Shown here: positions 1 to 12,182 of the stretch, piece by piece
How positions within the stretch are numbered: the first letter of the stretch is position 1
Layout: each line of letters begins with the position of its first letter
Assembly (NCBI GenBank): GCA_022605405.1
Contig: JABYQQ010000005.1
Span: 2,852,001 to 2,916,000 of the forward strand
Direction: 5' to 3'
Length of the DNA stretch: 64,000 nt
From: Earliella scabrosa
Lineage: Eukaryota > Basidiomycota > Agaricomycetes > Polyporales > Polyporaceae
Notes under the pieces: generated by a model
Told to the model about the DNA's origin: nothing
What the model saw: the letters and a program-made list of their open reading frames with translations, nothing else
Database searches by the model: none
Made by a program: the position numbers and the translations under genes

Positions 1-1430
1 CAATACACAACATCGAGCGAGCAGTACTTTCACTCCAATCTGTTCTCCGCATCAAAGGCTCTTCTGATCTCTCGCTCCATGACGCTCTGGAGCTCAGAGC
101 AAAACACAGCCCAGACGATACTGGGCCTCCCGGCGACAGGAGGGGAGCGGTCAGCACATCACCTCAACGTGAGGAACAAGAGTACCCCTTCCTTGCTCCT
201 CGATGGACACCATCACCTGGAAAAATATCTGCTCGCGTTAGAAGGCACGGACGACGCACACATGAACGAGACTCACCCTACGTCCATCCACGACCAGCGC
301 CATGTACTGCTCCAGCGCGGTTACCCTTTCGCGACGTTGTGGGCCGGTTGGGGGGCTCTCAGCAGGGATGGACTCGAGTGACGGCTGAGGAGAACCTCCA
401 ACAAGCGACGGAACGTCGCTGTCGTCAGAGTCATCCCAACGATAGGTGCCGGATGCGCCGTTGCTGGCACTACAGTCTATCAGTACGATCTTGCCGTTCC
501 AGCCCAGTCAGGTCAGGCGTACCTGGAAGGGTCGCCCGGATCTTGCATAAGAAAGTCAGACGAGGTAGACATCGCAAGACTCTCTGTAGGTTGGTTGGTA
601 AGGGACGCGCTAATCGGTCTCCCTTATAAGGGAATCAGCGCACACGCGCACACCAGTGGTGCCGCTGCACGGACACTGACTCTCGTTAACGAACCGCATT
701 GGAAACGCACCGCTCATCTTGATGATAGATGACTCCCAACGAAACCGCACAGAGGAAACGTGGAGTTCCTATGCGGCTCGACCCGCAGAGTCCGCGCCCG
801 ACATTGTCGTGAAGATCCACACGAACAGATCGAACTCACTTATTCCCTCGACCACGATGCAAATACGATTCAGCAACAGGCGCATGAAAGGTATGTGCTC
901 CACTTCCTTGTGCCACAAGTCGCTCTAAAATGTGCTCCCAGTGCCACCTTGTGTGGTGTCGGAGTCCACCAATGTCCCGTCACGCATGATGGAAGTAATT
1001 GAACATCGTGTGCCCTGACCCCACAGGCGCACTACCATCAACGACCAAATTCCCACGAAACAATGCAGACGTCAGAACGCACTCCATGTCCCATTGTCTC
1101 ACCATCCCACCCGACATTTGTGATTTGCCACCGTCGGCCAATACTGCCCTCCTGTCGATGCGCCCCATGCTCCCACCTGAACGATGTCTGCGGCTCGCAC
1201 AACTTACGCCAACCATACCCCGTGCTTCGCACCGTCTCTCTTATACGGTCGTCCAGCCTCCGCCAGGTAATGTTCGTCAGAACTTGTCATATATCGCAGA
1301 AGCCACACTAACATACTAATGATACATTGGCGAAAACAATGCAATGCGAAACACGTATCAAGCCTTTCGTGATTAACCCATTCTCGATCGCGACGAAACA
1401 AAAACGCGAGAGCGGACTTCAAACTTCGTG
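1..1430. other. No gene recognised
   Basis: Only short open frames occur here and none resembles a known family. From about 700 to 1400 the plus strand is C-rich and G-poor, like the Helitron side of the window. This stretch may therefore be mobile-element-derived DNA or the 3' flank of the RNR2 gene on the minus strand. Confidence 0.5.
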
Positions 1431-2630
1431 CTAATCGCGGACCTCTCCAGCGGTCTTGGCATGGCTTACCCGCGCTCCTACGTAGTCCGATACCCGCCGC
1501 TCGAAGAAGTTGGCACGCGCGCTGATCGAAGTGTTCTCCATGAAGGGAAACTACGCGCATGGTTATGAACGACCTACCCTACCCTGGAACGAATGGTACT
1601 CACTGGGTTTCTTTTCAAGAACAGCTGCGGGTATCCGAGCATTTGCAGTAGGTAGTCCGCGACATATTCCACGTAGTCGTGCATCATTGACGCGTTCATC
1701 CCCAGCAGAGGTGTGGTAAGTGCAGCTGCAGAGCAATTCGTGAGTCTAGTGCGCAACACGCCCAGTTCGGTCACGTCACCTTCGAAGAACTGGTGCTCCA
1801 GCTGTACAGCTTCCGACACCAAATCATACACATCTTGCCTGGGGACTCCGCCCCCTATCACCCGATAGAGGAGGCAAGCGAACCTCATGTGCATACCCTC
1901 GTCTCGCGATATCAGCTCGTTTGAGTGGCATAGCCCCGGCATCAGGCCACGGCCACGCAGCCAAAAGATAGCCGCAAAAGACGAGGAGAAGAAGATACCC
2001 TCTACTGCCGCAAACGCTATAAGTCGTAAGGTGAAGCTCTTCCTTTTGTCTTCGATCCATCGGAGGCACCAATCAGCTTTCGCCTTGACCACCGGATTCT
2101 CTTCCAGTGCTCGAATGTGCTTGTCCTGCTCGGCCACGTCGGGCATGAGTTCCAAAACCAGCCGACTGTAAACTTCCGAGTGCACGTTCTCTCTATAACG
2201 TGGATAAGCAAACGTCGATACCCGGTACGCGTCCATACTCACATCATAAGCTGGAAGCCATAAAAGCATCGAGCCTCCGCAGCCTCGACCTCTGCGCAAA
2301 ACCGCTGAACAAGGTTCTCCACCACGATGCCATCAGCGGCGACGAAGAACGCCAAGATTGTCGACAAGAAATGACGTTCGACCGAGCTGAGCCTGGTCAC
2401 CCAATGACTGCGGTCCACCGTCAAGTTGATTTCGTCGGCTGTCCAGAACGACGCCTGCGCCTCCTTGTATGCGTCCCACAGCTACGGCGTCGGTAAGTAC
2501 ACTCCCACGTGGTCCTAATAGTCATGCTACACACCTCCGGATATTCCAAAGGGAACAGAACAAAGCGCGAGTGAGTGAGTACCGGGAGGATCTCAGTAGT
2601 TCTTGCCATGATGTCAGCGGTATTGGCCAT
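1431..2630 (-). CDS. RNR2: Ribonucleoside-diphosphate reductase small subunit (R2-like), divergent copy
   Basis: The R2 subunit carries the di-iron tyrosyl radical that, with R1, reduces ribonucleotides to deoxyribonucleotides in the cytoplasm. Five exons join in frame: about 2630-2535, 2481-2243, 2192-1780, 1725-1604 and 1550-1431, with four introns of 50-54 nt. The spliced product shows [69 protein letters not shown] and FFERRVSDY. By family knowledge, the iron ligands (Asp in AADG; Glu and His in ENVH; Glu in VEG; Glu and His in DEGMH) and the radical Tyr in HSEVYS are all kept. The start is uncertain; ATG 2630 and ATG 2609 both fit and the N-terminus is short. After RVSDY the frame ends 17 residues later, without the acidic Phe-ending tail that normally docks R2 onto R1. 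It may be a second, drifting copy rather than the housekeeping gene. Confidence 0.85.
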
Positions 2631-3084
2631 AACTGTCTTCCCCTCGCCCGCTTTATACGATTTCAGGCAGGTGGCGCGATCCACAGACCGCAATCATGCA
2701 CTCCACCCTACGGTCAAACTACCTGTGACGGTGTCTCTTCGTGGATCACTCCACACAACCTGTAGAGCGTGCGGTTTTGCCCCGCACCAAGCGTACATCT
2801 ACTGCAGTCTACTGCAGTGCGGAGAAGAATGTCTACCACCGAACTCCGCACGACCACATACCCCACGGACATCTCGTTTCATCTTCAGAATGTTTCTGTC
2901 TTTATCCACTCATCCCCAATGCCTTAAAAGGGGACCGGTTAGTCCGTTGCATCAATGTTTCCCACCTCACATCATGACACTCTACCAGCCACACCCGCTT
3001 ACGCGAACTGGCAAACGATATCAGAAGCCTGCAGCATGATGTCATCGAGCCTATCACGTCTGGTAAGTTCACCGCTCCGACTTG
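2631..3084. other. Spacer between RNR2 and the Helitron gene
   Basis: This is the divergent gap between the minus-strand RNR2 start and the plus-strand Helitron start. It should hold both promoters and, if the Helitron begins here, its 5' TC end. No terminal motif could be assigned by eye. Short open frames such as one from 2955 could be extra 5' exons of the Helitron gene, since a GTAAGT donor lies near 3063. Confidence 0.35.
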
Positions 3085-6000
3085 ATGATCACCCGAGCAT
3101 CAGAAGAACTTACCCCGTTTCTTCAAGCAGATCAACCGATCACAATGCTCAGCGACGAACTATCAGCCAATGACACATCTGGTACTGACAATGATTTCGT
3201 CGACTCGCCGACACCGACACTGACTCTTCGTGCAGCTATCTGCGAGCTTCTCGCATTGCCGAGGGACAATCCCGACGAGGCAGTGATAGGTAAGATAATC
3301 ATTTAATAACCTACTTCTCAACGTTCCTTCATACATGCATGGCAGCTCGTGCCGTTTTCGACGAGCACGGTTCATCACGTCTCGAGTGGTGCGACGACAC
3401 CGAGTTGACGCTAGACTTCACCCACAACTTTCGAAATATATACACCGTCTATGACACACCCAGCCTAGAGGTATTACGGCTCGTATACGACGACGTGGTC
3501 GTGAGCGCTCAACTGCACCGGAGCCTATCTCTCTATACAATGTGGAGGGCAGGAGATTTGCGCGAACTCGCTCACGCGCACGAGATACATGTCACCATGC
3601 GAGACAACATGCAATCTCTTCTACGCAAACTTGGCGACCATCATTGCACCCCTTCATGCACCACATTGCTCATCATATTCACCACTCGTTCGGTGCCACG
3701 GTCTGAGGCGCATGTCTCACGAAAGCGGTTACAAATATCTTCCTTACATCCCCCCGAACATCCTACCTCGTTCCTCCGGATCGCGAGCGAGTCCATGCGC
3801 CACATGTGGATTAAAGAATGGCAGGATGCAATGACCACCGAGCAATTCACACCCCTTGCCTGTGCTGTATGCGCTCGTCGGGTGCCCAGACAAGACGTCC
3901 TCCGCGTCGAGCCTGACACGTTCGACCTCACGCTTCTTCGTAACGACGAGCTACCTCCCCACGTTCACCCTCGCAGTTACGACTTCGAGCTCTATCAACG
4001 CGCCCTACTCGAACCAGCCGGAATGTCGGATCCCTGGATACTCGCCCCGTTGGACATATGTCCAGCGTGCCATCGAGAACTCACCAAGAAGCAGCGCATG
4101 CCCAAGCTCAGCCTAGCTAATTGGTTATACTACGGACACGACGCCCTTCCTCCATCCGTCTCGCACGCTATCCAGGACAGCACTCCGTTCGATCGCCTCC
4201 TGGTCTCTCGTGCTAGAGGAAGCCGTATATCGTTCCGCTTCACTGAACTACGCGACAAGAGAGAAGACGGTGGTCACCGTCCAACAGGAGAGGATTCCTC
4301 CGTGTCCCAGAGATGCATCAAAGGCAACATTCTTGTCATGCCACAGAACACGACCCAACTACACTCACTCCTACCACCGAACTCATCTGCCATACGCGAC
4401 ACAGTCTGTGCAGTCTTCGTTGGACGAACCAAACCAACCAAGGAGACCATAGGAAGGCTCGGCCCTGTGCTAGTACGGAAATCTCGCGTAAAGGCCATAG
4501 CCACCTTTCTCTGCGCTGAGAATCCCTACTACGCATGTGACGACACATTTCACGGCGTCAGTCAAGACAACCTCGACGCGCTGTACGGGCCAGGAACTGC
4601 CGAACAAGACGAAGGTGTCCCATGCTCAATGGAGATTGCCCACATAGAAGACAGCGACGTGATCGACTCCAGTACAGCGGATTACACCGGACGTGACACG
4701 GAGGATCAGCAGCACCACCCTACAGAAGATATTCTCATGGAGAACGTCGGGTACACGTGCGGCGAAGACAGGCCAGTCTCATACAGAGACATGAAGTTCC
4801 GTGCGTTGTCACACTGCCTCAGCGGAGGACGGTTCGTGAAATCGTCCGCCGGAGAACGCTTCGTCCCGGACTTCGAGAACCCGGCGCTCCTGACATGGAT
4901 GTTCCCCCATCTCGATCCTTGGGGTATAGCAGGTTTTCATCACCCTAATCGCACCGTTCCTCTCTCCATGCAGGAACAACTCACCTACCTGATGAGCCTC
5001 CACGACAACCGGTTCCAAGCGGACCCGGACTTCGCGTTCGTATACTATAACATCCTCCAGAAGAAGGCAGTCTGCGACTCCGTTCGCTTCCGCGTTCGAG
5101 CCTCTCAGCAACGTGCCATCGTGCAACAACTCCTTTCGGTTGATCGCGAGCTCCTCAAGAAGCTCACTGCCCAGTACGACCGAGATCCTCTCTATGAGCC
5201 GACCACCATCGAGGAGCGCAACCTCTTGCATCTCATGAACAATGTAGAGGCCGTCCTGAAGAACCTCCCAGGAACGGGCGGTTACAAACTGAACATGCGT
5301 AACGAAATCCGATCCTTGGTGTACTACAGAGGCACACCGACATTCTTCATCACCCTCAACCCTTCCGATATCCACCACCCCCTAGTCCGCTTGCTCGCGG
5401 GCGAGAATATTCGTTTGGAGGACGCGGAAGCGGGAGAGCACCTGAACGAATGGCGCCGCAAGCTGACCGTCGCCCGCAACCCAGCAGCATGCGCGAAGTT
5501 CTTCCACATCATGATATCCAACTTCGTTAACATCATCTTGCGCTACGACAGGCCAGGCGGAGGCTTGTTTGGGACTTGCTCAGCCTATTATGGCACGGTG
5601 GAGGCACAAGGGAGAGGCACGTTACACTGTCACATGCTGATATGGATCAAAAACCACCCAAATCCGCAGAAGCTCCGAGACATGATGGTTAGCTCAACCC
5701 AGTATCAAGCCGACATGTTCGCGTGGCTGGAAAGCCTTGTTAAAACTGAACTGCTAGGCACCACAAGCGTCATATCCGAGCCCCCAGGCGAGCCGCTGAA
5801 GCGTCCGCGCTATTCCGAGACAGATGGCTACATCGCTCCCGCACTCCAGCCCGGCCCTTCCGTATCAGACCTCAGCCCCACACAGTTCCGGGTTCAATAC
5901 GAACTATTCGTGAACCAGCTTGTTGAACAGTTCAACTGGCACGAGCACACGTCTACGTGCTGGAAGTACCTTCGCCGATCGGAAAAGCACAGCGACCAGA

Positions 6001-9000
6001 CATGTCGAATGCGCATTGACGGCAGCACCCGCGAACTCACGATCATAGACGACGAGACTGGCTCTATTCTCCTACGACGACTCCATCCCCATATCGCCAA
6101 CTACAACGATCTCGTGATATTCCTCATGAAATGCAATATGGACATCAAGCATATAGGTTCCGGCGAAGGTGCAAAGGCGCTGATATACTACGTCACAGAC
6201 TATATTACCAAAGCATCCTTGCCCACTCACCTCGGGCTCGCGGCTTTGCTATACGCAATCAATCGTGCTGACGAACGGTTCAAGGACATTCAGCGATGGG
6301 GACCATCAGAGGACACTCGTGCGCTAACTGTTGTGATTAACAACATGATTTCTCGCCGCGAGATGTCACATCAGCAGGCGATGAGCTATATCGTGGGTGG
6401 CGGGGATCATTACACCAGCCACCGCTTCAGAAACTTGCACCTCGCGGCTTTCCTCCGATACATCGCTCAGTACACATCTTCTCAACATGACAGGCCGCCG
6501 CCAAGCACGGCCGGGGACGCGCACCCGAATGATCCGATGCAGCTCCTTTCCATTCACGAGACAAGGACCATACGGCACTCCTCCGCGACCTTTCCGTCTC
6601 CCCCGAGCCAAAATCTCCCCAACGAAGACTCGATCACCCTCATCTTAGGATGTGGATCCATATCCGCCCTAAACCAGTTGCAAGACTACCTGTTCAGGCC
6701 CACAACACGGACGTTCGAGAACATGAGTCTATACGAATACATAGGGCTGACGGAAAAGATCACACAACAACTGGAATCACATAGGATACTGCGACGACAC
6801 CCTCGCGAGCCCCACGTCCTTAGACCAGGGCGGCCCGAAGAAGAGCGCGGCCGCTTCCTTCCCGCACACGCTCAGTACGAGACCCATATCGTTCGCAAGC
6901 GGGCGGTGTGGGTCGTCCCAGTCATTCTCACCGAGCGGATACCTCAACCGCATGGTCCAGAACAACGAGAACGATGGGCGGAGGTCGTTCTTACCCTCTT
7001 CCGTCCCTGGAGATGCCCCGAGGATCTGAAGGCGGAAGACGAGACATGGTGGGATGCTTACGAACGTCAACACGACTATATTGCGCCTTCGCACACCTCC
7101 GTGATCGAGAACATCTCAGTTCTCTCTGAGTGCAAGGATGCACGGGACAGTTCGATGCAGCGGCGTCGTCATCAGCGCAGCCTGGACGCTTCTGTCGTCC
7201 CTGTCTCGAGCGGAATAGACCTGAAAGATCTCTTTCGAACACACCACGTCGATAATCAACTCGCGGAACCCGGTGAGGACGTTCCAGACGCTCCACGTGC
7301 GGACGAAGCGCCATCTACGAAGGAACAGCAGACCCTCAGCCACCTGCTCGCCTCTCTCATCTCTATACCCGCCATGGTCGCATTAGACAGATGCTTTCCC
7401 CAGACTGAGGGCTCCTCGGAGCTGACAGCAGCTGGAAGCGCGACCACCCTACAGCAGTGGGAAGTGGAGAGAACCAATGCCGAATTCGCCGCAATGAACG
7501 CCCTCAAGCGGAAACGTCGTCCAGAGCAGGACAGCGAAAACAACGAACATCCAAGCCGGCGACGACGAACAGCAGGGGAACGTCCTCCCACCATCACCAT
7601 CTCCACCCTCCAACCAAACGGCAGCCCTACTGTGACCTCCAACACCACGGAGCCCGCTGACATCGATTACAACGGTGTCATTAATCAAGTCATCATCGAA
7701 TCCGGGCTGGACAACAACGAAGAACAACTCCGTGCCTTCGAGCTCGTCGCACGTCACGTTTGCTTCGGAGGCACGCAGCTGCTGATGTATATGGGCGGCA
7801 TCGGCGGGACGGGGAAGTCCTACGTGGTCAACGCTATTCTGCGTCTGTTCGTCCTCTTGGGAATCAGAGAACAAATACTCGTCAGCGCACCAACGGGAGC
7901 GGCGGCTATCCTCATCGGTGGATATACCATCCACTCCCTACTTTTTCTACCGCGTAGAGAGGGTACTAATCTGCAACAACTCATGGCAATGTGGAAACAC
8001 GTACGGTACCTCATTATCGACGAGGTCTCTATGATCGGCGCTGTTTTACTCGCCGACATCTGTGCTCGCATGCAACAAGCGAAAGGATTCTCAGCAAGCG
8101 CAGAAGACGTACCTTTTGGAGGCGTCAATGTCCTGTTCACTGGTGATTTTGGCCAGCTGAAGCCGGTTCTAGCCATCCCGCTTTACAGTCACCGACTCGT
8201 TACTAGACCTGAGATCCGAGACGCAAATCAGGTTAAAGGTATCAACGCATTGAAGGGCGCGTACCTCTGGAGACTATTCAAGACGGTAGTGTTGCTGAAG
8301 AAGAACCAGAGGCAGAGCGGCGATGCTGACTACGCCGCTCTACTAACACGCGTCCGGGTCGGCGCCTCGGAAGAGGCGCTGTGGCGCCGAGCAGCAGATG
8401 ACTATGCGACTCTCCAGCGCCGCCTTCTCCAAAACGTTCCCCAAGACCACCTCCCCCGCTTCCGCGACGCACCCATCATCGTGGGTACCAAACGCGTCAG
8501 AGACCTCATCAATCTTCGTCGAATCCAACATCATGCACATGCTCTCTCCGCAGACGTACATGTCTACTACTCCCGCGACCGCATCGGTGGCGACACCCCC
8601 GTGCCATGCGACCAGCAGCGTTTGTGGTCGCTTTCTTCAAGCGCTACCGGTGACGCCCAGGGCCAGCTGCCTCTGTTCCCCGGAATGCAGGTAATGGTCC
8701 AAGAAAACCTCGCGTTTGGTCACCATGTTGTCAACGGAGCGATAGGGTCAGTGCGAGACATCCGGTACGAAGAGGAGGACTCGCGCAGGTACGCCGTCGT
8801 CGTCTACGTCGAGATTGCAGGGGCCGGAAAATTACGCCTCACGGGAGAAGACGACGTTGTCCCCATCTTCCCTGCACCAACAACGTTTCGCTGGGCTCGC
8901 ACCGCTGCCACGGACGACTACCCTGCTGATGTCGTCACCGTCACCCGTTACCAACCCCCCTTGATTGCCGCGTATTCTTATACTGACTACAAAGCTCAAG

Positions 9001-9236
9001 GCCGGTCGCTCACGCACGCTATAGTTGACCTGGCTAGCACACGAAGCCTCCAGGGCGCCTACGTCATGCTGTCCCGTGTGCGCAGCCTCGACGGGTTGGC
9101 CATATTGCGACACTTCCCGAGCAACAAGATACACGAACGTCTCTCCGAGGAAATGAGGGACGAACTCTCCCGCCTCGAAAAACTAGACACTACCACCACC
9201 GCGCGGTACAAATCTGACGCCCGGCAATTCCTGTAG
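3085..9236 (+). mobile_element. Helitron rolling-circle transposon, coding core; ends not resolved
   Basis: This is the coding core of an autonomous Helitron, recognised from its Rep-helicase protein. Helitrons move by a rolling-circle-like mechanism, begin with TC, end with CTRR after a short hairpin and make no target duplication. I could not identify either end, so the true element is larger than the given span. It may extend to 10.8 kb or about 14.2 kb, because the C-over-G skew and plus-strand genes continue that far. Confidence 0.8.
3085..9236 (+). CDS. Helitron Rep/PIF1-helicase protein
   Basis: This enzyme nicks, unwinds and replays the transposon strand. Exon 1 (3085-3289, ATG 3085) joins exon 2 (3346-9236) across a 56-nt intron, giving about 2030 residues. 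Residue numbers below follow the long second exon, counted from 3339. The Helitron-like N-terminal domain shows FFITLNPSDIHHPLV. The HUH nickase motif is in GRGTLHCHMLIWI (about 761) and the catalytic tyrosine motif is YYVTDYITK (about 949). A variable, charged linker follows. The C-terminal third is a PIF1-type helicase with Walker A GGIGGTGKS (about 1485), Walker B LIIDEVS (about 1557) and a late motif TDYKAQGRSLTHAIVD. There is no in-frame stop over almost 6 kb, so the gene looks intact and possibly active. No other assignment fits the HUH plus PIF1 combination. Confidence 0.93.
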
Positions 9237-9492
9237 GCCTCCTCCTATTCGCTCCAACCTCGCGACAATCGCATCCCGGACCATGGTGCCACACACCTCG
9301 CGTACAACCGCACTGAGCTTCATTCTTATCTTCGAACACACTCCAGTTCACGAAAGTTTCCCGCGGAGCGCTCCAATTGTTCTCCACGCCCCACCCACTC
9401 CTTTCCGTCCCCACCGACTGAGTCCGTTGCTGTCTACTTCAAATGCTTGCACACGCTCCTCTCGCTGCATACATCCTCTACTCCCCTCAACG

Positions 9493-10793
9493 ATGGATCC
9501 ACGTTCCACCCCCCACAGCCCATCGCACCCACCAAGTACGGTATGTACTCTTTTACTCTTTTATTCTTTGCTATCCTGTAATGCCGCCTATGCCCTGAGT
9601 CTTACCCGCCTCACAGACCGCAGAGTTCTACGTGGATCACCGTCACCATGAATCCGCGATCACGATGCTCACGTGCGTACGATTTTGTCCGCGCTGCATG
9701 CTCAGTCCGCTCAACGGCTATCAGATTACACTCAGAGTTGCAAGCGATGATCGCGGAATATCTCCATATAGTGGACCTCCTCACATGGCGATCCGTGTGT
9801 CGTGCGAACTACGCTCAAGTAACAGGCATCCTCCGTCGCTCCGTCCTGGCATGCATCCGGCCCTTCTTCCTTTACCCATGCCAATTCCTCCGCTACCTCA
9901 CCAAGTTCCGTGCGATCATCGGAGGCGCGTCCGCAATCGCCTTCATCCTCCGTGACATTATCGTGGTCTCCAACACACTAGAAGTCTACGCCGCCTCCTT
10001 TTGGTATGGATCATTGGTGGCGCGTATGTCCTCTTGCCCCTCGATCGCGAAGCGCACGGAAAGGATCACCAGCCACTCTATGGGCGACAGTTACTCCACA
10101 GAACGGGACATCAGGTCTTACTCTGTCTTTCACCTGAAGAGCGGCCGGCGCGTCATCGTTTACCGCTCCGGCGCGGTTAGCGCCTGCTCCCCTTTGAGCC
10201 GCGCGATCTCTACCGCGCATATGGCCTTCCTCACGGAACACAGCTTCGGTTGTGCCTATCCGGCCCTCACCCTGCGCCGCAGAGCCCTCCTATCCGACAT
10301 GCGGCTCAACGGAATGAACACCTTGGACAAGGAATCATTCAACCACCTTCTCTCGGTGGGATTCCACTTCGCCGTCAGTCCATCGGCGTGGCCGCAATAC
10401 CCCGCTACAGCGCAAAACTTCCCCGCTCCGCAGGACGACGACACCCTTCCATGCTTCCGCGCACGTTACGTTTGTCCCTTTCAAGGCAGATATTTTGGAG
10501 ATCCGGGATCCCTCCTCGCTCTCCTCGATCCCCTTGGTCCCCATGCATCCAGCCTTCAGCGACGCAGTATCCCCCCCTACGGGCCTATGGTCGCGTGGAG
10601 ATTATATAGTAGCTTTATGTGTGCCAATATCTGCGACGTCCACGATGTCACCTTACCCGACAACATTATTGCCATCTCTCTTATGATCATACCCGACCCC
10701 TTCACTCCCCGATCTTCTGCTCTAACACATCGCGCCCGTCGACCTACTCCGAACAAAGCACTGACATGTCGCACCCGAGCTGCTTCGGTATGA
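9493..10793 (+). CDS. F-box protein with nucleotidyltransferase-like domain (basidiomycete family)
   Basis: Three exons, 9493-9540, 9617-9672 and 9725-10793, join in frame to 390 residues; the introns are 76 and 52 nt with GTATGT and GTGCGT donors. An F-box-like stretch (LHSELQAMIAEYLHIVDLLT, then SVCRANY) stands near residue 35. F-boxes usually link substrates to SCF ubiquitin ligases. After it come features I recall from a large agaricomycete family with a nucleotidyltransferase-like fold: FRAIIGGASAIAFIL (the SGSxAL position), GRRVIVYRSG, a conserved YPALTLR and CPFQGRYFGDPGSL. The usual Asp pair after the SGS-like motif is not obvious, so catalysis is doubtful. It starts 257 bp after the Helitron gene, on the same strand and with the same C-rich composition, so it may be Helitron cargo. 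Confidence 0.7.
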
Positions 10794-12182
10794 ACCATCA
10801 TATACGTACGAACGCGCCCTCCTTCTGTTCCGGACTCTGTACCACCTACCTTGCCCCACTGTATCATACTTACGCTTCTTCTGTTATATCACTTGTGTCA
10901 CTCCGATGTAGCCACAACCTTCACCGTTCTGAGTCCTCATACGATATTCCCCCGCGAACGACTCAAGCTGCCACGGTGACCTTGCCTCTACCACACATAT
11001 TCATGACTCCACGGACCGACAGCAAGTCGGGCTCAGCCACCTTCCTGCACTAGAATCCCATTCTGGAGGCCTTCTTCAGATTCTTCAGAGACATTACGTC
11101 GAATGCGGGCTCTCGCACACCAACGCAATGGAACGGTGGTTCCATTCCAACTCAAACTCACTCCGCATTTGCCACACCACCCATAAGGTAACCCAAAACC
11201 CCCGCATCGAGTTCTCCTCCCCACTGAAATCGACGCGCATGACCTACCACAGTCATATGAGAACAGCCTAATTCGGGACCTACCATCCATCCCCGCTTTC
11301 CGCGTAACGATACAACGTTGAGATAACCCGCGCCACGCGACACTGCGTGACTACCTTGACGAACAAGACCAATCACACCATCATTGACACAGGATCCTCG
11401 ATCGTGACCCACCGCTACAGGCAATTGCTCCAACGCCAAGGACACGTCCCACAACACAACAATCACCCACCAAACACCACAACTTCTAGCGCGAGAACCG
11501 CCATCCACACGAACACCCCAGAACACAGAGGTACCGCACCCAGCTATTGCACTCTCAACGATCGTGTTCCTTACTCCCACCATCGACATCCCTTCCAGCT
11601 CTCGCCGGCACTTCCCCGAGTGGCACAATTCAAACTACCCACCGAAATCTGCACCACATGATACAACACTGCACGGCATTCCCAAGCTCTCCTCCGCGCT
11701 CCCTCCCACACATGACCTCCGGTGCGCCACAGAACACATGCGACGATGCTTCCAAACATCTAGAACACCGCACTATCCCCAGGTGAGCAACCACTACTAC
11801 TTCACATGTGACCACGCACCCCGTTCCCCCATGTACGTTCCTGTACAGACAGGAACCGGTCCAATGCATTCCAACCAACCGGCAGAACAACACGAGCTGT
11901 CCCAGTCGGAGAACCAATCGTACACGTCAGCGCCTTCCTTCGGCCACTGTTTATAATCTTCGCCCGCGACGGCGTCCCCGAACAGGCGCACCAAGCACAA
12001 CTGCGACTCACGTCGTTAACCTCGCATAACACCGCGCACAATCGTCACCCGTATCTAGTGCATTTTGCCACTACCCTTTCCGACAACGTCGCCAACTTGA
12101 ACATCTTTCGCTACCGCATAGCTCGCATCCCCTTCCCAACCGCTCCCTTCTGCCTCGCTCCACCTTCCCTGCTTGCGTCGCG
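10794..12182. other. C-rich stretch, no gene recognised
   Basis: The plus strand here is strongly C-rich and G-poor (one sampled 60-nt line, 10801-10860, has 25 C and 9 G). Several short plus-strand frames exist, such as 11347-11661 with LPTEI near its end, but none could be joined into a recognisable protein. The composition matches the Helitron on the left and the Cys-module gene on the right, so it may be non-coding Helitron DNA or a decayed gene. Confidence 0.4.

Noticed and set aside
3085..9236. Possible viral or plasmid origin of the HUH-helicase gene
   Set aside because: The joined HUH nickase and PIF1 helicase with the Helitron N-terminal domain is specific to Helitrons.
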